Below the pieces are notes generated by a model, which was not told where the DNA came from, ran no database searches, and saw only the letters and a list, made by a program, of their open reading frames with translations. From the NCBI GenBank assembly GCA_933228895.1, contig OW121854.1, forward strand, positions 52,618,609 through 52,682,608: DNA of 64,000 nucleotides. Direction: 5' to 3'. This document shows, in pieces, positions 1 through 12,644 of the stretch; within the stretch, counting starts at the first letter, position 1, and each line of letters begins with the position of its first letter. The stretch is from Platycnemis pennipes. Taxonomy: Eukaryota; Arthropoda; Insecta; Odonata; Platycnemididae. The position numbers were made by a program, and so were the translations under genes.

Positions 1-295
1 TAGTTATAAGATGGGAGGATATTGAGGTAATCTCGGGCTTCTCAGCGAAAAAATAGGAATAACGTCTCCTCTCTTCAATTCCGAATGAAAGGCGCTGGAC
101 TTCAGATTACACAACATCTGCCGAAACCCGTTGAGAACCTGATATTTCATTTCCGAAGGGCCAAATACGCCAATAGTTAGGACAACTTTTAGATTCTTTG
201 GCTATGTCTAACTATTCCTTATTGAGGCTTCCGCGGAGTGTGTGGTTTGAGGATCCGTTCGTTTTGGGAGTTTTGCCAACGTTTCAGTTCGCGTC

Positions 296-683
296 TTCAG
301 GTCTGAAGTGTTTCTGAGCAGATTTTTAACGTCTTATGTACCATTCAGCTCCATGCTCTGCTGTTCAAGTGGGCGCATTTTCATTGGCCGTTTGACTTGT
401 TTTTTTCAATTAGGCGCTTCCAAGTATGGGAGAGCCACTAGCTATCTTCTCTGTTAAAAGTTTTGGGGTTCTTGGCCGTTTAGATTTCTTCTTCAGCAAT
501 TCTTAAGCAACCCCAACAATTTTAACAGAAAAGATAGCTACAAGCTCTCCCATGCTAGGAAGCCCCTAATTGAAAAAAACTAGCCGAACTGACAATAAAA
601 ATGCGACCAATTGAACATCAGAGCGTCGAACCGAATGATATATAAGACGGTAAAAATCTGCTCAGAAACACTTCAGACCTGAA
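296..683. repeat. 388-bp fold-back (long inverted repeat) element
   Basis: Two arms of about 175 bp (296-471 and 509-683) are near reverse complements around a loop of roughly 37 bp. The outer ends match well: TTCAGGTCTGAAGTGTTTCT on the left mirrors AGAAACACTTCAGACCTGAA on the right. The inner ends match too: a left run ending TTTTGGGGTT mirrors a right run starting AACCCCAA. The middle of the arms has diverged. No transposase is present, and I see no convincing target-site duplication. This fits a non-autonomous fold-back or MITE-like element, or an old local inverted duplication. The ORF at 685-873 lies just outside and is not recognised. Confidence 0.8.
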
Positions 684-2259
684 TATGTCTATGTCTGCTA
701 TTGCGCAACACCTTCATGTCAACTTATGCATCTTGGCTTTTACCATAACTCTTGTTCAGCAGCCATCACTCTCGTTTCCTCCAATGACCATCTCATCCAT
801 GTATATTGAATTTAAGCAGTTATGTATGTACTACCTTCTCTGCCACCTCTTTATTTATTCGTTATATTACTAGTTCATGATTTTTTTCATGTATTTAAAA
901 CTTCAATCGTATCAACACTGTTTAATATCTATCAGCATTGAAACTTTTTCTGAAATATGCTCATCTTTCGGAGGTAATTTTGCGATGTAACGCATTGCGT
1001 AGTTTTTTTAAAAAGCAATTTATGTTAGATTGACAGTTTTGAATTTTTTTAGCGTGAGAATGCATGTAGTTTTGCATTTTATATTTATTTATTTTCACTT
1101 TATCTTAACTCCTTTATTATACTCTCGATTGTTTTACGCATTTAAATGATGATCGTGCATTATGTTCGGGGGTTTTCTTTCCCTACTCATCCGAATGCTC
1201 TTCTGGTTTAATCATTGCCCTGTTCCTCGGTTTATTAATTTATTACATTTTAACTAGAAGACTTTTTGTCTAATGCTGCTTATTTCATAGAGGATATGGC
1301 AATGTACTGAAGAGTAGTACTTGTGAATACATTGATGTTTCATCCTTGCCATGTGTCTTATCGTGGATTTTGGTGTGCTCCGTAGATGTAGTTGAGCCGA
1401 AATAAAATTCCTTCCATGGCGATAGAATTAGGTATTTTTGTGTTGATCCAACCGCTAAGATTTTATCGCACCGTCTAACCTATATTAGTACTAAGCCTAA
1501 TCCTAAGCAAAGCATGGCAACCCTGAGGAAACCTTAGGTGGGATTTGAAGCCGTGACCAGTGTGTTACCAGCCTGGCACGTTACCTACCTAATTAACGCG
1601 ACCGAAAAACCTATTCCTATATCAATAACTTGCCACACCCACAAAATTAAAATTTATGTATTTAGCTTCTTCCAGGAACTTCAGCACCAGGAATTATATA
1701 AAATCCATCAGTCAAAGAGCGTTTCTGAAACCAAGATAACCTTAGCAGAACTATTACCGACAGATTTTGATAAAATTTCTGCCAATTTCGGAAAGGAGAT
1801 ACCATATCGATATATAATTATTTTTCCTGAATAGCCTTCTTCCTTTACCATGCTTTGACACATTTAAGCATGAAAATTATGTCAAGGTTCAGCATCAAGA
1901 ATTTAAATTGTATGCGTCATGCATTTCAAAGTGGCATTGACTAAAGATGCAGATTAAAGATCTTTTTTTTTATATTGTAATAGTATACAAACCCTCTAAC
2001 AAAGAATTGCTTACCTGATTGTTTTGGGGGGATCAATGCAAAGAAGTGGCGCATTAGGATTAATTTCAATCGAAATTGGAGCTCCAGGTCTTCAAGTTGT
2101 TTCTTACGTATAGTACAGGGACACGTAGCTCACAGGCAATTCTTTTGCGAGTTTGTTAACCGCGTCTCACTCTATCTGCCAAGCATTTCATCAAATCATA
2201 CGCGAAACGGGAGATGGGAGAGGCTTCAGCTCGCCCAGGTGTGTGTGTGTGGGTAGGTG
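684..2259. other. No recognised feature
   Basis: AT-rich DNA with only short ORFs (the longest about 98 codons, 1538-1834) that resemble no family I know. I see no RNA gene or clear repeat here apart from a short GT run at about 2239-2250. Confidence 0.5.
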
Positions 2260-2900
2260 GTGCTAGGTGACGGGTGAGGGAATGGGAGGCGAAGGAAAGC
2301 GGGAAAAGTTGTCTCACCAATTGAGAAACTTCTCCTGCGCACCCTTTTTAATTTACCACTTGCCGCCTCCTTCCCAATCTTTGTCGACGCTTTCCCGTGA
2401 AGATATCGCATTTTCGCTCAAGCAGCCTCCTCCCCCTCCTTCCAGGGGTTAATCCTCTTCCTTGCCCCTTCTCCATTCTGCCCTTCCTTCACCCATCTCC
2501 GCCCTTCCTCAGAACCGCCCCAGAAGTCCCTTCCCTCCTCTTCCCAGTCCTTACGTTTCGAGCTGGAGGACCTTATCTCTCTCCCCACCCCCGCAAACCT
2601 CACCCCCCATCACCCCTTGGCCGTTATCCTCGAGTTATGCCCTCCTTCAGGCCTCTGCGAAGCAGTTTGGTCCTTCTTGCGCCGTATCCCAACTTCCATC
2701 AGAGCAGTCTTTTGTCTGCCTAATGCCTCTACATTCTCTCTCTTTATCTGTCCCTGCTGTTTGCGAACTTTTTGCTGCTCCTTTCTCCTGCCGCCCTGGT
2801 AGCCCCTCTTACTCCAGAGTCCCGCCTGCGTACATCCCACGCTCTAGCTTTTCTTCCCTTTCATTCCTTCTCCTCCTGTGCGCGAACTCAGCCCCGCTTT
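2260..2900. other. Pyrimidine-rich, GC-richer island
   Basis: The plus strand switches from AT-rich to strongly C+T-rich (many CCTTCC, CCCTCC and CTCTCC runs) for about 600 bp. Overlapping ORFs of 60-180 codons open in several frames on both strands; their predicted proteins are low-complexity (Pro/Ser/Leu or Arg/Glu/Gly), as expected from compositional bias and not from selection. Similar strand-asymmetric islands recur near 10.1, 21.5, 27.4, 36.2, 37.8, 49.2, 52.0 and 63.8 kb. No gene is supported. Confidence 0.6.
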
Positions 2901-4623
2901 GTATCGCGAGGTGGATAAGTGTCTGCTTCTCAATTCTCAAGGTCACGAGGCTTCAGGGAGTCTTACGAGGGAATGGTTGTCGTCGCCATCCGCCGTCTCT
3001 GTAAGCCATGAGCATTGTTATTTTTTGACATCACGGGTTTTATTATTATTTTGTGGCTCATCGTGAAGGCCATCTACTATTTATTTCTCCGTGATAATGG
3101 ATTAATAAATTTCTCTCAAGTAGCTATTTCCTTTGTCTATATTTTGCTCATGCCGCTTTTATTAGGCGAGATAACGCCGTAAAAAATTGATGCCTCGAGT
3201 CAAACGGCTTCCTTGCTGTAAAAGCTCATTGGAATCTCCCGGACTTGGGGAGGCGGGAAAGCATGCGATTTATTCATCCATAGGTTATCTCATATTGAGG
3301 AGTTCATTACTTTATTGCTTTGAAATGTGAGAAGAGCTCAAATACCTCTTCCTCGAGTGTGATTAAAAAATGTCATTTTAAACTAGAATGACGGTAATTC
3401 TTTGGAGAAATTTATACCAGCCTGATCTTCAAATACTTGGAACGACCTGGTATATGAAATTGACATATCTGCCTGTGATATCGTTTGCTAAAACTTTCGA
3501 TAGAGGTTACATGACCTTTTGAGCTCCAAGTTTGGGGATTATTCATTGGGTGAAAGGTGGTAGGGGAAGGTGTAAATTTTAGTGGTGGGAAGTTCGACAG
3601 GGCCCTTTACAAGTAGGCGGTGAGTCCCGAGGAAACGAGGACTAAGCGAGGATTACATCTTGTATACACCGGAAGCCATAGAACATAAGGTGTAGGAAGC
3701 GATGATGAAAGTGATCAACTCTGTGATCTGATTGGAAGTGTATGTCACCGCTCCTGTTTGGTTGGACCAATATCTGTGGGTTGGACTTACCGATTGTCTT
3801 GGAAAAGTGTAAATAAAATTGATGAAATTTTCCGCAAGTTTAGACCTTATACAGAATAATTTTTTTGTAAACTGAATAGTAACTGATCGCTAGCGTCATG
3901 AATACCTTTTTTCCCGTCATATTTCCTGCGGATTATATCATTGAATTTCCTTTTTTATAACTTTTTCCTACTCCTTTGATATTTCCCCTAAGTATCACAC
4001 TCTTTTGCGTTGTATACTTATTCTATTTCTCAAAATGATGACATACGATTTTTGTTACATGGGACGATTGAATTTTCACCTCATGTTTTCCCAAAACTAC
4101 ATTTTACTTATGGAGACCCCTAACCTGTGATGTATTAATATATATCCTCTAATACCTTCTATAAGTATTATCACATATGAAAACTTATCATTCTTCTAGA
4201 ATTGGTGGAGTTCGCCGAGCAAAAAATCCCATAGAATAATAAAGGACGCAAATTGCATCTTCGTACTGGTAGTGTCACCGCTCACTTTGTTGGAAAACCT
4301 TTGCAACGGACAGTACATATTTGCTATCATGCTTCTGTTAGCTTGCATTAAAGAGTTTAATTGCTTGTGTGCGTATTGGATATATTGTAATGATTTACCC
4401 ACTGCTCTGCACGAGTATCGTGTGATATAAGCATCCATGCGTAATAGGAAGAGACTACGAAGAAATAAAAAAAAATTAAAAATATCAGTGATATCTTTTC
4501 CATGTTTGCCAAACGGTATGTATATTATGAGTTCAATTTTAACTTGCTGAGACTCCCGAGTTCATATAATATGCAATCTTTTACTCAGACTCACGTATTT
4601 CTTGCCACACAATCCACTCAGCC
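2901..4623. other. No recognised feature
   Basis: AT-rich sequence. The minus-strand ORF at 4196-4438 (80 codons) is unrecognised. No repeat or RNA signature was seen. Confidence 0.5.
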
Positions 4624-4675
4624 CTCCTGCCACACACCCTCTTGGTGGCTTGCAGGATGTCGCGTAGATGCAGAT
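4624..4675 (+). mobile_element. LINE family A 3' end (tail only)
   Basis: This matches the 3' terminus shared by at least eight other copies in the window: CCTGCCACACACCCTC, then GGTGGCTTGCAGG, then a short GTAGATGCAGAT tail. Only the last 50 bp or so are present, the usual outcome of severe 5' truncation by target-primed reverse transcription. The upstream coding part is missing. Confidence 0.75.
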
Positions 4676-7600
4676 CAATTCAATTTTTAATTTCCGATTT
4701 CACAATGGTCGTAATGGTCGTGAAAGTACGCCTTGTCCATTTAATTCCTCTCTCTTCAACACTATTTTTTATACTCATCCCCCTCCACCCTGGCTTCCTT
4801 ATCCCGCGCCCCGAAACTCTAGTTCCACACATTTAGGCGTCTCTGCTCCTGAAATCCACTTGACCCGTTCCTTCTCTCGCCTTACCTAGCTAATGAAAAT
4901 CCTCCGTTCGTTACGCGCACCCCTCTTGTAAGGGACCCACTCACAACGAAGTGATATAGGTCAAATTTATCAGATTTAATGAGAATTCCCATCAGGTGCG
5001 TAAGTCGATCCCCTATTGTGAGTGACAGGGTCGAAAGGGCTCTGTACTTTTAGGCAGCGTTGTCCGCCGTCACATTATGCCCATCGTTAGGGTCACGAAC
5101 TTCATTTCTTTGCCTTCAAATCATGTCTTGTCCCTCTCTCTCTAAATTATGGCCGGCAGAATTCACTGTCGATAAAAATTTCCTCAAGCCGTGGGTGTAA
5201 CATCTATGATAATTCGAGTAAGTTGTATAAAAGTCGCCAGAGTAGGTCATCGTACACCCCCTTTCCCATTATTCGTGGAACTGCAGATACTCCCCTTAAG
5301 ACACTTATACATCTACAAGGTGTTAAGGCTGTTCTAAATTCGTAGTGGAAATAACCCTAAAGTCTTGGATAAGCCTCACTCTTATAACCTAAAGACTAGC
5401 ATTTCTTACGTGGTAACCAAACCAAATACATCCCAAATCAAAAGATGCTTTCTTTACTTGTGGCCAAAAATTTTATATAGCTTGCCACAGAGTATCCGAT
5501 AGGCTGATTTTCACTTGCTTCAAAAAAGTTTTAAAGCAAGTGAAAATCTGGCTATTCATAAGAGATAGCATAAGTATAGAGGTAATTTAGTGTTTGTTCA
5601 AAATATTTATTCTCTGTTCTACTTTATTTTACATATATTTTTTCTGCAATGCCTTAAAGTAGCATATATCTGTAACTGTATTGTCATCATTATGTTCCAT
5701 AACACTATAAGTAATTTCTTGTGACAGTGTTATTCTATGTTCAATTGGTGACATTTGTTATATGAGAATGTAAGCCAGTATTGCTGTATGTGTAATTTGA
5801 AGGTGAACCCAACAACAGGTAGAAGCCTTTGGGTTCACATAAAGCTCCAAAAATTCTTATTATATTATTTTTGTATTATTTATAACTTGCTGAAACAAAA
5901 AATATTATATTATTACTATTATAAAATATTCTGTTTAGTCAGTATCTGCATCATTAGTTCGCCTTTTGCATTTCGGTATTTAAAGATATAATGACTATTA
6001 TACCCTTACTTCCTAATAGAAAAATTGACTCACTTATGTCTATACGTCTTTTAGGTGAAATAATAATTGTTCTTGGTTTGATCCTGGAAAGTAGGTACAA
6101 ATTCTAAGAACACGCAGGATAATTATCGTATTTTCCGATTGAATAAAAAGTGCCAAACTATATGTACAAATATTCCGCCTAAAACTGGTGTATTTTTAAT
6201 TGTATTTCAATGCATTTTACAACGAAATTGATGCTTCGCCAAGGTAATGGTTAGGTGTCTGTCTAAACTTCGCATTTAGCTCTGTTTTCCTAGGCAGTCC
6301 ACCGAATATTCCAAACATATTTCTCTTATAAATCCGTAGAGTAAGTACCTTCTTGGGAATGCAGTTTCAGTACATATCACGGTGGCAATCCTTTTTGCGC
6401 AAAAATTAGACCTTTTGAGCTTGTTATTTTAATGTGAAACAGGGACATAATTAACTGAGAAATTCATAAGTACACAAATTATTCTTATAATACCTCAATG
6501 CCTTTATTGTTTTCATTGCAGACATGAGTTGCTCAATGCATATTCTCATTTCCCAGGAAGAGTAGCATTCCTTCGCTATTGTACGCTTTTTGTTACGTAC
6601 GCCAGGGCATTTGTTCGTACTTCTTTGTTGCATTTTATTAGTGATGAATTTATGGACTTATTTTGAATTGATTGATATAAGAACTTTAAAAAAAAATAGA
6701 TCAGACTTGTCCAGGACTAAATGGGTTTTCAGTGTACTGTTACACTTTGGAATTTGTATTTGATGTGTGCGTCAGCAACTTTCTCTCATTATATACTGGT
6801 AGCAGGGAACATTAAATATGGCTGCATTTTCCGTAGCATAAATTCACCATTTTATCATTTGATTATGTAACGTATCAGCAGCACCTCTCTCTGAACAATG
6901 AATGGAACACTTAAAACTAATTGTGGGTACTTATACATTGAATATGAAGGGTACTTCTAAACGCTCTTGAAGAAGCTGTCTCGGGAACGTTCAAATAATG
7001 GTTAAAATATGGAAATAGCTTAGCGAGTTTCTCAGAAGGTTAAGATGCAGAAGACGTTGTTAAATTCATATGCACTGTGCCCTTACAGCTAAAAAATAAA
7101 TGATATTGCTAGTTCATGTAATAACTCTAGTTTTGCCTCGCATGATGCTCTATAATATTTTGTCCGCATTTAAACCCATATTGACAGCAATATGCCGAGT
7201 ATATTTGTATCACTTTTATCCCTTATAGTTACTATTTGACAATTATTAACGTACACACATTATGCAATCAGATGACACATCATTTGGAGCACCGCTGTGA
7301 GTGTTTGACAAACATACCGGTATACTTTATTGACAGGTAAACAATTCCGGAATTCCTCAATTCATCACTTTATCACCTAGGTAACTCGTATGTTACATGC
7401 GATAGAGCACGCTACCTAATACTAACATCATGAAGGCCAGCCACTAAGTTAATTTGCTAAAATTAATTTTGCTATATTCAATAAGCACAAGAAGCCATAG
7501 AAACGCATGTGTTTAATATTTGAGTTTCTTACGGATATGCATAAAAACCTAGGCTACTCTGCCTACACAAGTCAACTCTCCGGTTACTTTAGTATAATCA

Positions 7601-10079
7601 TAAGTAATCTGACTATAAGTTTATTTCTTATGCTTGGGGTAATTTACGTTACATTTTTATAATATTCTCTGTTCTAGTAAAATATGTATCATTTAGGCGT
7701 CTTCCTCGCAGAATTAAATTTGTGGCTAAAACTAACTGTAAGGGAACTAACTATTAGATATGGCAAGCTGGAGTTTAGGTTTCCTAAATATTGTTCTAGG
7801 TTAAGGTAAAGTGACGAGTGCTATTTGTCCCTTGACATACCTTATTTAATATACTGCTAGTAGATATATGGGATATATATGGGGGAGTTTAGAGAAAGGA
7901 ATTAAGAGTGTGTGATCTTTTGTGAAAGGAAAGTTATTAGCATTCACTATATATTTCATTTTCGTATTTTTGTAAGAACAAAGTCAGCACTCAGGGAATA
8001 ATACTAATCATATCAAAGTGGAAGTGGGTGATCGACATGGTGCACGATTACTATTGGATTGCAAAAAGCCTTTTCTGTTCAAATAACTAGTTTCCTTATT
8101 TAAAGGGACTAGTGAAACAAGATCAAAGAGCTTTTAATATTTAATATGATTTTTAGACGGTGGAAAGAGCCGTATTGAATTTTTGAAAGACGATGGCAGC
8201 TTTTGCTGGGAAAATGTTTCTCATTCCGAAATATCTATCTCTCTGTATTAAAATATCTTGTATTTAAATGAAAATTCTAATGATTGTGGCACGAAATATT
8301 AATAATTTGTGTTTACATTAAGTATGTGTGCATAGTTAAAAAAAGTGTAATCAAGCAGCGATGTGGATTCTTATGTTCGTTCAACCGATTATACTTAAAT
8401 GAGCTTTCAATTATGCTTCTTCAACATTGAAGATGTTTTTACGATTTTCATTTTATTTCTTTTTCAGGTAAGAGGAATAAAGGATTTGCTTTCCGACCCA
8501 TCTCATATTCTGCTCCTTATGATATGTGAGTAAGCATTATTGTGCATTCCCATCCATAGTGTTTTGCATGCATCCAGTGAATTTAAACATGTGTTAGAAA
8601 AACGTTAAAAAACAAAAAAAAGCGTTTTTTTATGCTGTGCTTTTGAGACCATGAATAATTACACTGCTTTCACTCCGATATGCAGCCCAATTTTGTCATC
8701 ATTCCACCAGAAAGAACATTGACCCTTCTCAAAAATGAAAAGTTATGTGTAATCAGTAATACCAAACAAGGTAGAGAAATAAAATAAAATATGAAAGTAA
8801 TTTTGCGAATCTTTGACGGAAAAACTTTCACATAAATGGAAAAACTTCATCTTTAACGGAAAAATGTTCACTCATTTTTGAGTTTATGCCATGTACTAAT
8901 TTTTTGGTACACGAAAAATAAACCTCATAATAATTTATCTCTAAATGATAATTGCTATTTTTTACTTTTTTAATTATTAGGGAGTGGGTTATCTTAGGGA
9001 TAAAAAAATTAACTTGTTTCAACAAAAATAGCTTTTCAAGGCTTATTTTGTAGTTAAAATATTATGGAGAAAACTTAACAGGGAGAAAAAGTATACGTTC
9101 CTGTTGATTATTGATGGGTCAAGGTGTTTGTGGCATAATGATCTCTCAGTTTAGCCGCTGGAGTATCGCATGCGACGCGGAGAGCAGCAATAATGATGAA
9201 GTGAGGAGAAGGGAACCTGTATCAGAGAATCCCTGGTTAGCTCAGCTGCCCATTGACCCTTGCAACGAGGCTATCAGGTTGCCGACTCATCTCATTGGCT
9301 TTCCAAATTACCTGAAGCGGGCATTTGCATCAATGTTCCAGGCTGCAGGCCGTGTCCGGATGGGGTCAAGCATTATAGGGTTTTGGAAAGGGTTCAGTTT
9401 CCTAAATAAGATTCAGGACCGGGTGACCCTTTGTGAGTAACCAATTTGGCATCAATTGAAGGAAAACAAAGTTAGATGCCCTCCTCACCCATTGATACCG
9501 GGTTCGAAAATTCTGTGGAAATTTTGTTGGAATTTCTACTCGAATTGAGAAATTGAAAGCGTTCCACGTACAGTACTACTTCTGTGGGATGGAACGGAAG
9601 TTGCCATCTTCCAGGTTCATTTCTTCAAGAGCAGGCTAACTTAAGTTTAGACGACGGTTTTCTCATCATCATTCCTATTCCTTCCATTTCTCTCCTTATT
9701 GTTTTTCTCACGTATTAAGGCGCATCTTATGAAACATTATTATTTTCACCCGATATTTTTCCTAACTGAAATATATAGAAAGAATATGGACACAGCTTCC
9801 ATTTTACTTGCCATCATCAAAAAAGTGAGGAATAAATCCGTTTCCGCTGTGCTAAAATCTAGAAAGCACATTTTGCACCAATCCGATAAGACCGGAATAC
9901 GTTTTATGCTGTATGCAAGACGCTATCCTCACGTATAAAGACTTGGTAATCTGTAAATATGTCATCTCATGCATGAAACTATGACTGGCGTAAAGAGCTG
10001 CGTACATGGTACATATCCGGAAATGTCGGCCGAGCAAGCAAAAATGTCCCTTCGCTACCCAAACTGTTAAAGCGAGAGA
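4676..10079. other. Long AT-rich stretch without a recognised gene
   Basis: Over 5 kb of AT-rich DNA. The only structure I note is the hairpin at 5506-5548. The 109-codon ORF at 9111-9440 sits in a locally less AT-rich patch but has no motif I recognise. No intact transposon or RNA gene was seen. Confidence 0.5.
5506..5548. repeat. Perfect 15-bp inverted repeat
   Basis: GATTTTCACTTGCTT (5506-5520) is followed after 13 bases by its exact reverse complement AAGCAAGTGAAAATC (5534-5548). It could form a small hairpin. No flanking element boundary or T-run makes a function evident. Confidence 0.85.
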
Positions 10080-10690
10080 TCGCAAGGGATAAGGGTGCCG
10101 AAAGGCCGGGCATGTGTAGCAGGGGAGTCTGGAAAGGCATTGGAAAGGGGGGTGGGAAAGATTTTTTAAGGGAAAGAGGAGACAAATGGGCGCGCGAGGC
10201 AGTGTAAAAAAGTTTTTAAGCGCCAGACTCTTACTTCCCGCTTCTTTCTCGTGGGCTGTGACTGGGGAGGTCTGGTTAGTAAGGGTAGGGTAGGAGTGGA
10301 CGGACCAGTGATGGGAGGAAAGAAAAACGGAGGAGGAGAGGCGGGTCGTCGGTCCTTTCCTCTTCGAGGATGGCCCTTGTGGAGTGGGGGGAGAGCCCTC
10401 GAAATGAAAGAAAAACTTTGGTGGGAAGAGTTGCCTGTGGGGAGGCCCGGAAGCGTAGTCAGGGCGACTTTGTTAAGGAAGAAGGAGTCGCAGGATTTTC
10501 ACGGAGGCCAAGGGGAACATGTAGCCGGGAATTTTGTGGGGTAGTTTTGGGGAGGGTGTGCTTGAAAATGTCGGCGGTTGGGGTCGAGGGAATGGAAGAA
10601 AAAGGAAACTGGAAGAGGAGTCCGGAATTACGTTTGCAAGCGGGAGTGGCCGGGGGAGAGTTTTATACTACTGCCCTAAGTGTCGCTTAA
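10080..10690. other. Purine-rich, GC-richer island
   Basis: The plus strand is strongly G+A-rich (GGGAGG, GGAAGAG and GGAGGAGAGG runs), the mirror image of the pyrimidine island at 2.3-2.9 kb. Several overlapping plus-strand ORFs of 81-106 codons (10251-10779) encode Gly/Glu/Arg-rich, low-complexity peptides in different frames. These look compositional, and I do not call them genes. Confidence 0.55.
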
Positions 10691-10968
10691 GGGCATTATC
10701 TTATGCGAAAAGAGGCCTTTGCTCAGCACAGCATGAGAACGTGTGGCATTTTTCAAGCAGAGGAAGTTCCGCAGAATAAGGAGAAAATTTATAAATATGC
10801 TCTCCCGTTTCGCAGAGTTATTTCGTTTCAAAGTGTAAATATCTCTGTTACAGTGAGTGCTCTAATTCTATTCCACATTGTCATATTACATTCAAGCTCA
10901 GCATACGTATGAACCCACTGGTGGTAGCTGTTGTGTTTTAAAATTTATCCAATGCTATAAAATAATCC

Positions 10969-11125
10969 GGCCCCTTTGGCGGCAGGGTAAATCCCTCGTC
11001 TGTCAATCCCAGGGTCGCGCTTTCGAATCCCGCCCGGGGATGCCCCGATTTCACTGCCTGGTGCATGTGTATTTGTGCTTGTGTAGTTAAATATTAATTG
11101 AAGTACCCGATATAAAGACCATATG
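10969..11125 (+). mobile_element. tRNA-derived SINE-like repeat
   Basis: About 70 bp resemble a degenerate tRNA head. A TTGGCGGCAGGGTAAATCCC segment stands in the A-box position, and CTTTCGAATCC (11020-11030) is close to the pol III B-box consensus GGTTCGANTCC. It is followed by a CGCCCGGGG end and a GT-rich body (gtgcatgtgtatttgtgctt). This order (A box, B box, unrelated body) fits a tRNA-derived SINE. It is a different family from the copies at 40.9-41.2 kb. A diverged tRNA pseudogene is the alternative. Confidence 0.5.
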
Positions 11126-11869
11126 TGTTGTTTTAGGTCCATTAAAAAAATCGATTACAGTCCAGAACGAGTGCGGTCGATTGTATAGGGTCGATTAATG
11201 ATAAGTTTGACTAAGTATACGGGCTCAATTTTTGAAGCAGTAGCCCTAGCGGCTTTAATGGGAGCATTGCACGCCATTTCGGTGGCACCAGGATATTGTA
11301 ATATTGTGCTTTGGGGATAATATTAATGTCCTATATTTATTTAATAAGGGAAAAATGTCAACTATACTATATTGTTAAAATTGTAACCGTGTTTATGCTT
11401 ATAATAAAAGAACAGTCAATAATGTGACCTGTCAGTACGTTCCGACCGGCCCAAATCCCGCCAACCGTCCCTCACGGACTATCCTGCCTCCCTATGCCCG
11501 CTCGGCGTCCTATTCGTCGGACGTCAGGTGGATATATGGGCAGGACATAGCCTGGGCGTGGCAGTCTGTGGCAGTCAGCCCGCGTGCGTCCCTCCGAAAA
11601 GAACTTTTCAAATTATTATTGTGCATTTATTTGCTCTAATGTCTTGAACTTATTATTTGGTAATCTGCTACATGCCATTCACCTCGCAGATGGCTTGTTT
11701 TGCCTCAAAAGGCGGATGGTTTAAATTTTGGTGGCTTCTGCATTATTCAGTTCAATTCATATGAGAACAATAAGCAATTATTGTAGCTCCTGGTAGGGTG
11801 ACCCTTGCCAGATAGGTCGAAGGGTAGGAGCCTGGCGAAAGGTAGTCCACGTACCGTGCTGACAGCGTC
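11126..11869. other. Unassigned sequence with a GC-richer block
   Basis: Contains a GC-richer block at about 11424-11600 following an AATAAAAG string near 11400, and a segment at 11790-11880 that could be the 5' leader of a retroelement. Neither is secure; no coding domain is visible. Confidence 0.3.
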
Positions 11870-12640
11870 TTTCCTATTCCTGCCATGATTGTAATTTCAG
11901 TCATGGGACACCTAGATAACCAGAATTTGTTGTCCAATATTCAGCATGGCTTTCGGATGAGCAGATCATGTGAAACACAACTTGTTCTATTTTACCACGA
12001 TGTTTTAGTTTCTGGCGAAAATAATATTCCACTGGATGCAATATGTCTCAATTTCAAGAAAGCTTTTGACGAAGTGTATCATAGCAAACTAAGTTTGAAA
12101 TTAAAATCTTATTGGTTAGGCAGTAATATAATATCATGGATAACTGATATCCTACATGATCGGGTGCAAAGAGTTGTTTTGGACGGTGTTACCTCCTTGG
12201 CAATTAAAGTCACTTCAGGTGTCCCACAGGGTAGTGTGATAGGTCCACTACTCTTCCTCATGTGCACAAATAATATGAATAAGGTGGTCAAAAGTAAGCT
12301 TCGTCTATTTGCCGATGACGCAGTATTGTCGGGGGAAATTTTATGCCCAAATGATAGGGAATATTTAAATGATTACCTACAAGCAATTGAAAAATGTTTT
12401 GATACATGCCAGTTAGAATTAAACTTTGAAAAACGTTCAGTAATGAAGTTTTGGTAAAAAAAATTTTTCCCTCCTAGCGCTTAAAAAATAAGCATTAATG
12501 AATTAAAAAACGTGGAATCCATTAAATGTCTTGATAAGACTGACACATGATCTTTCCTGGGGTAAACACATACGTGAAATAATGGGTCAAGCTAATCGTA
12601 AACTGGGGTTCATCAAAAGAGTAGGTATTGGGTAAATGTG
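11870..12640 (+). pseudogene. LINE family A (CR1/L2-like) reverse transcriptase fragment
   Basis: The open frame 11885-12457 (190 codons) is the centre of a non-LTR retrotransposon reverse transcriptase, the enzyme that copies LINE RNA at a nicked chromosomal target. In order: a finger motif NIQHGFRMSRSCETQL (residues 18-33), palm motif LNFKKAFD (55-62), SGVPQGSVIGPLLF (111-124) and catalytic FADD (142-145, nucleotides 12308-12319). Family members usually have an Asp in the first palm motif (LDFSKAFD); here residue 56 is Asn, so a metal-binding Asp is lost. The frame stops at 12457, and thumb-like coding (LTHDLSWGKHIREIMGQANR) resumes in another frame at about 12541-12637. No endonuclease or 5' part is seen. 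It shares the GTCAAGCTAATCGTA stretch with the copy at 16743, tying it to family A. A dead, 5'-truncated copy. Confidence 0.9.
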
Positions 12641-12644
12641 ATGA

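Noticed and set aside
1500..1620. Possible tRNA-like or SINE fragment (GGGATTTGAAGCC, ACCAGCCTGGC)
   Set aside because: No A/B boxes in correct spacing and no second copy in the window.
2462..3004. 180-codon plus-strand ORF
   Set aside because: Lies in a pyrimidine-rich island; Pro/Ser/Leu-rich, low-complexity product, with similar-quality ORFs in other frames.
9111..9440. 109-codon plus-strand ORF in a less AT-rich patch
   Set aside because: No motif recognised; could equally be part of an unidentified repeat.
11300..11600. Possible LTR retrotransposon end (AATAAAAG followed by a GC-rich block)
   Set aside because: No paired LTR, primer-binding site, polypurine tract or gag/pol coding was found.
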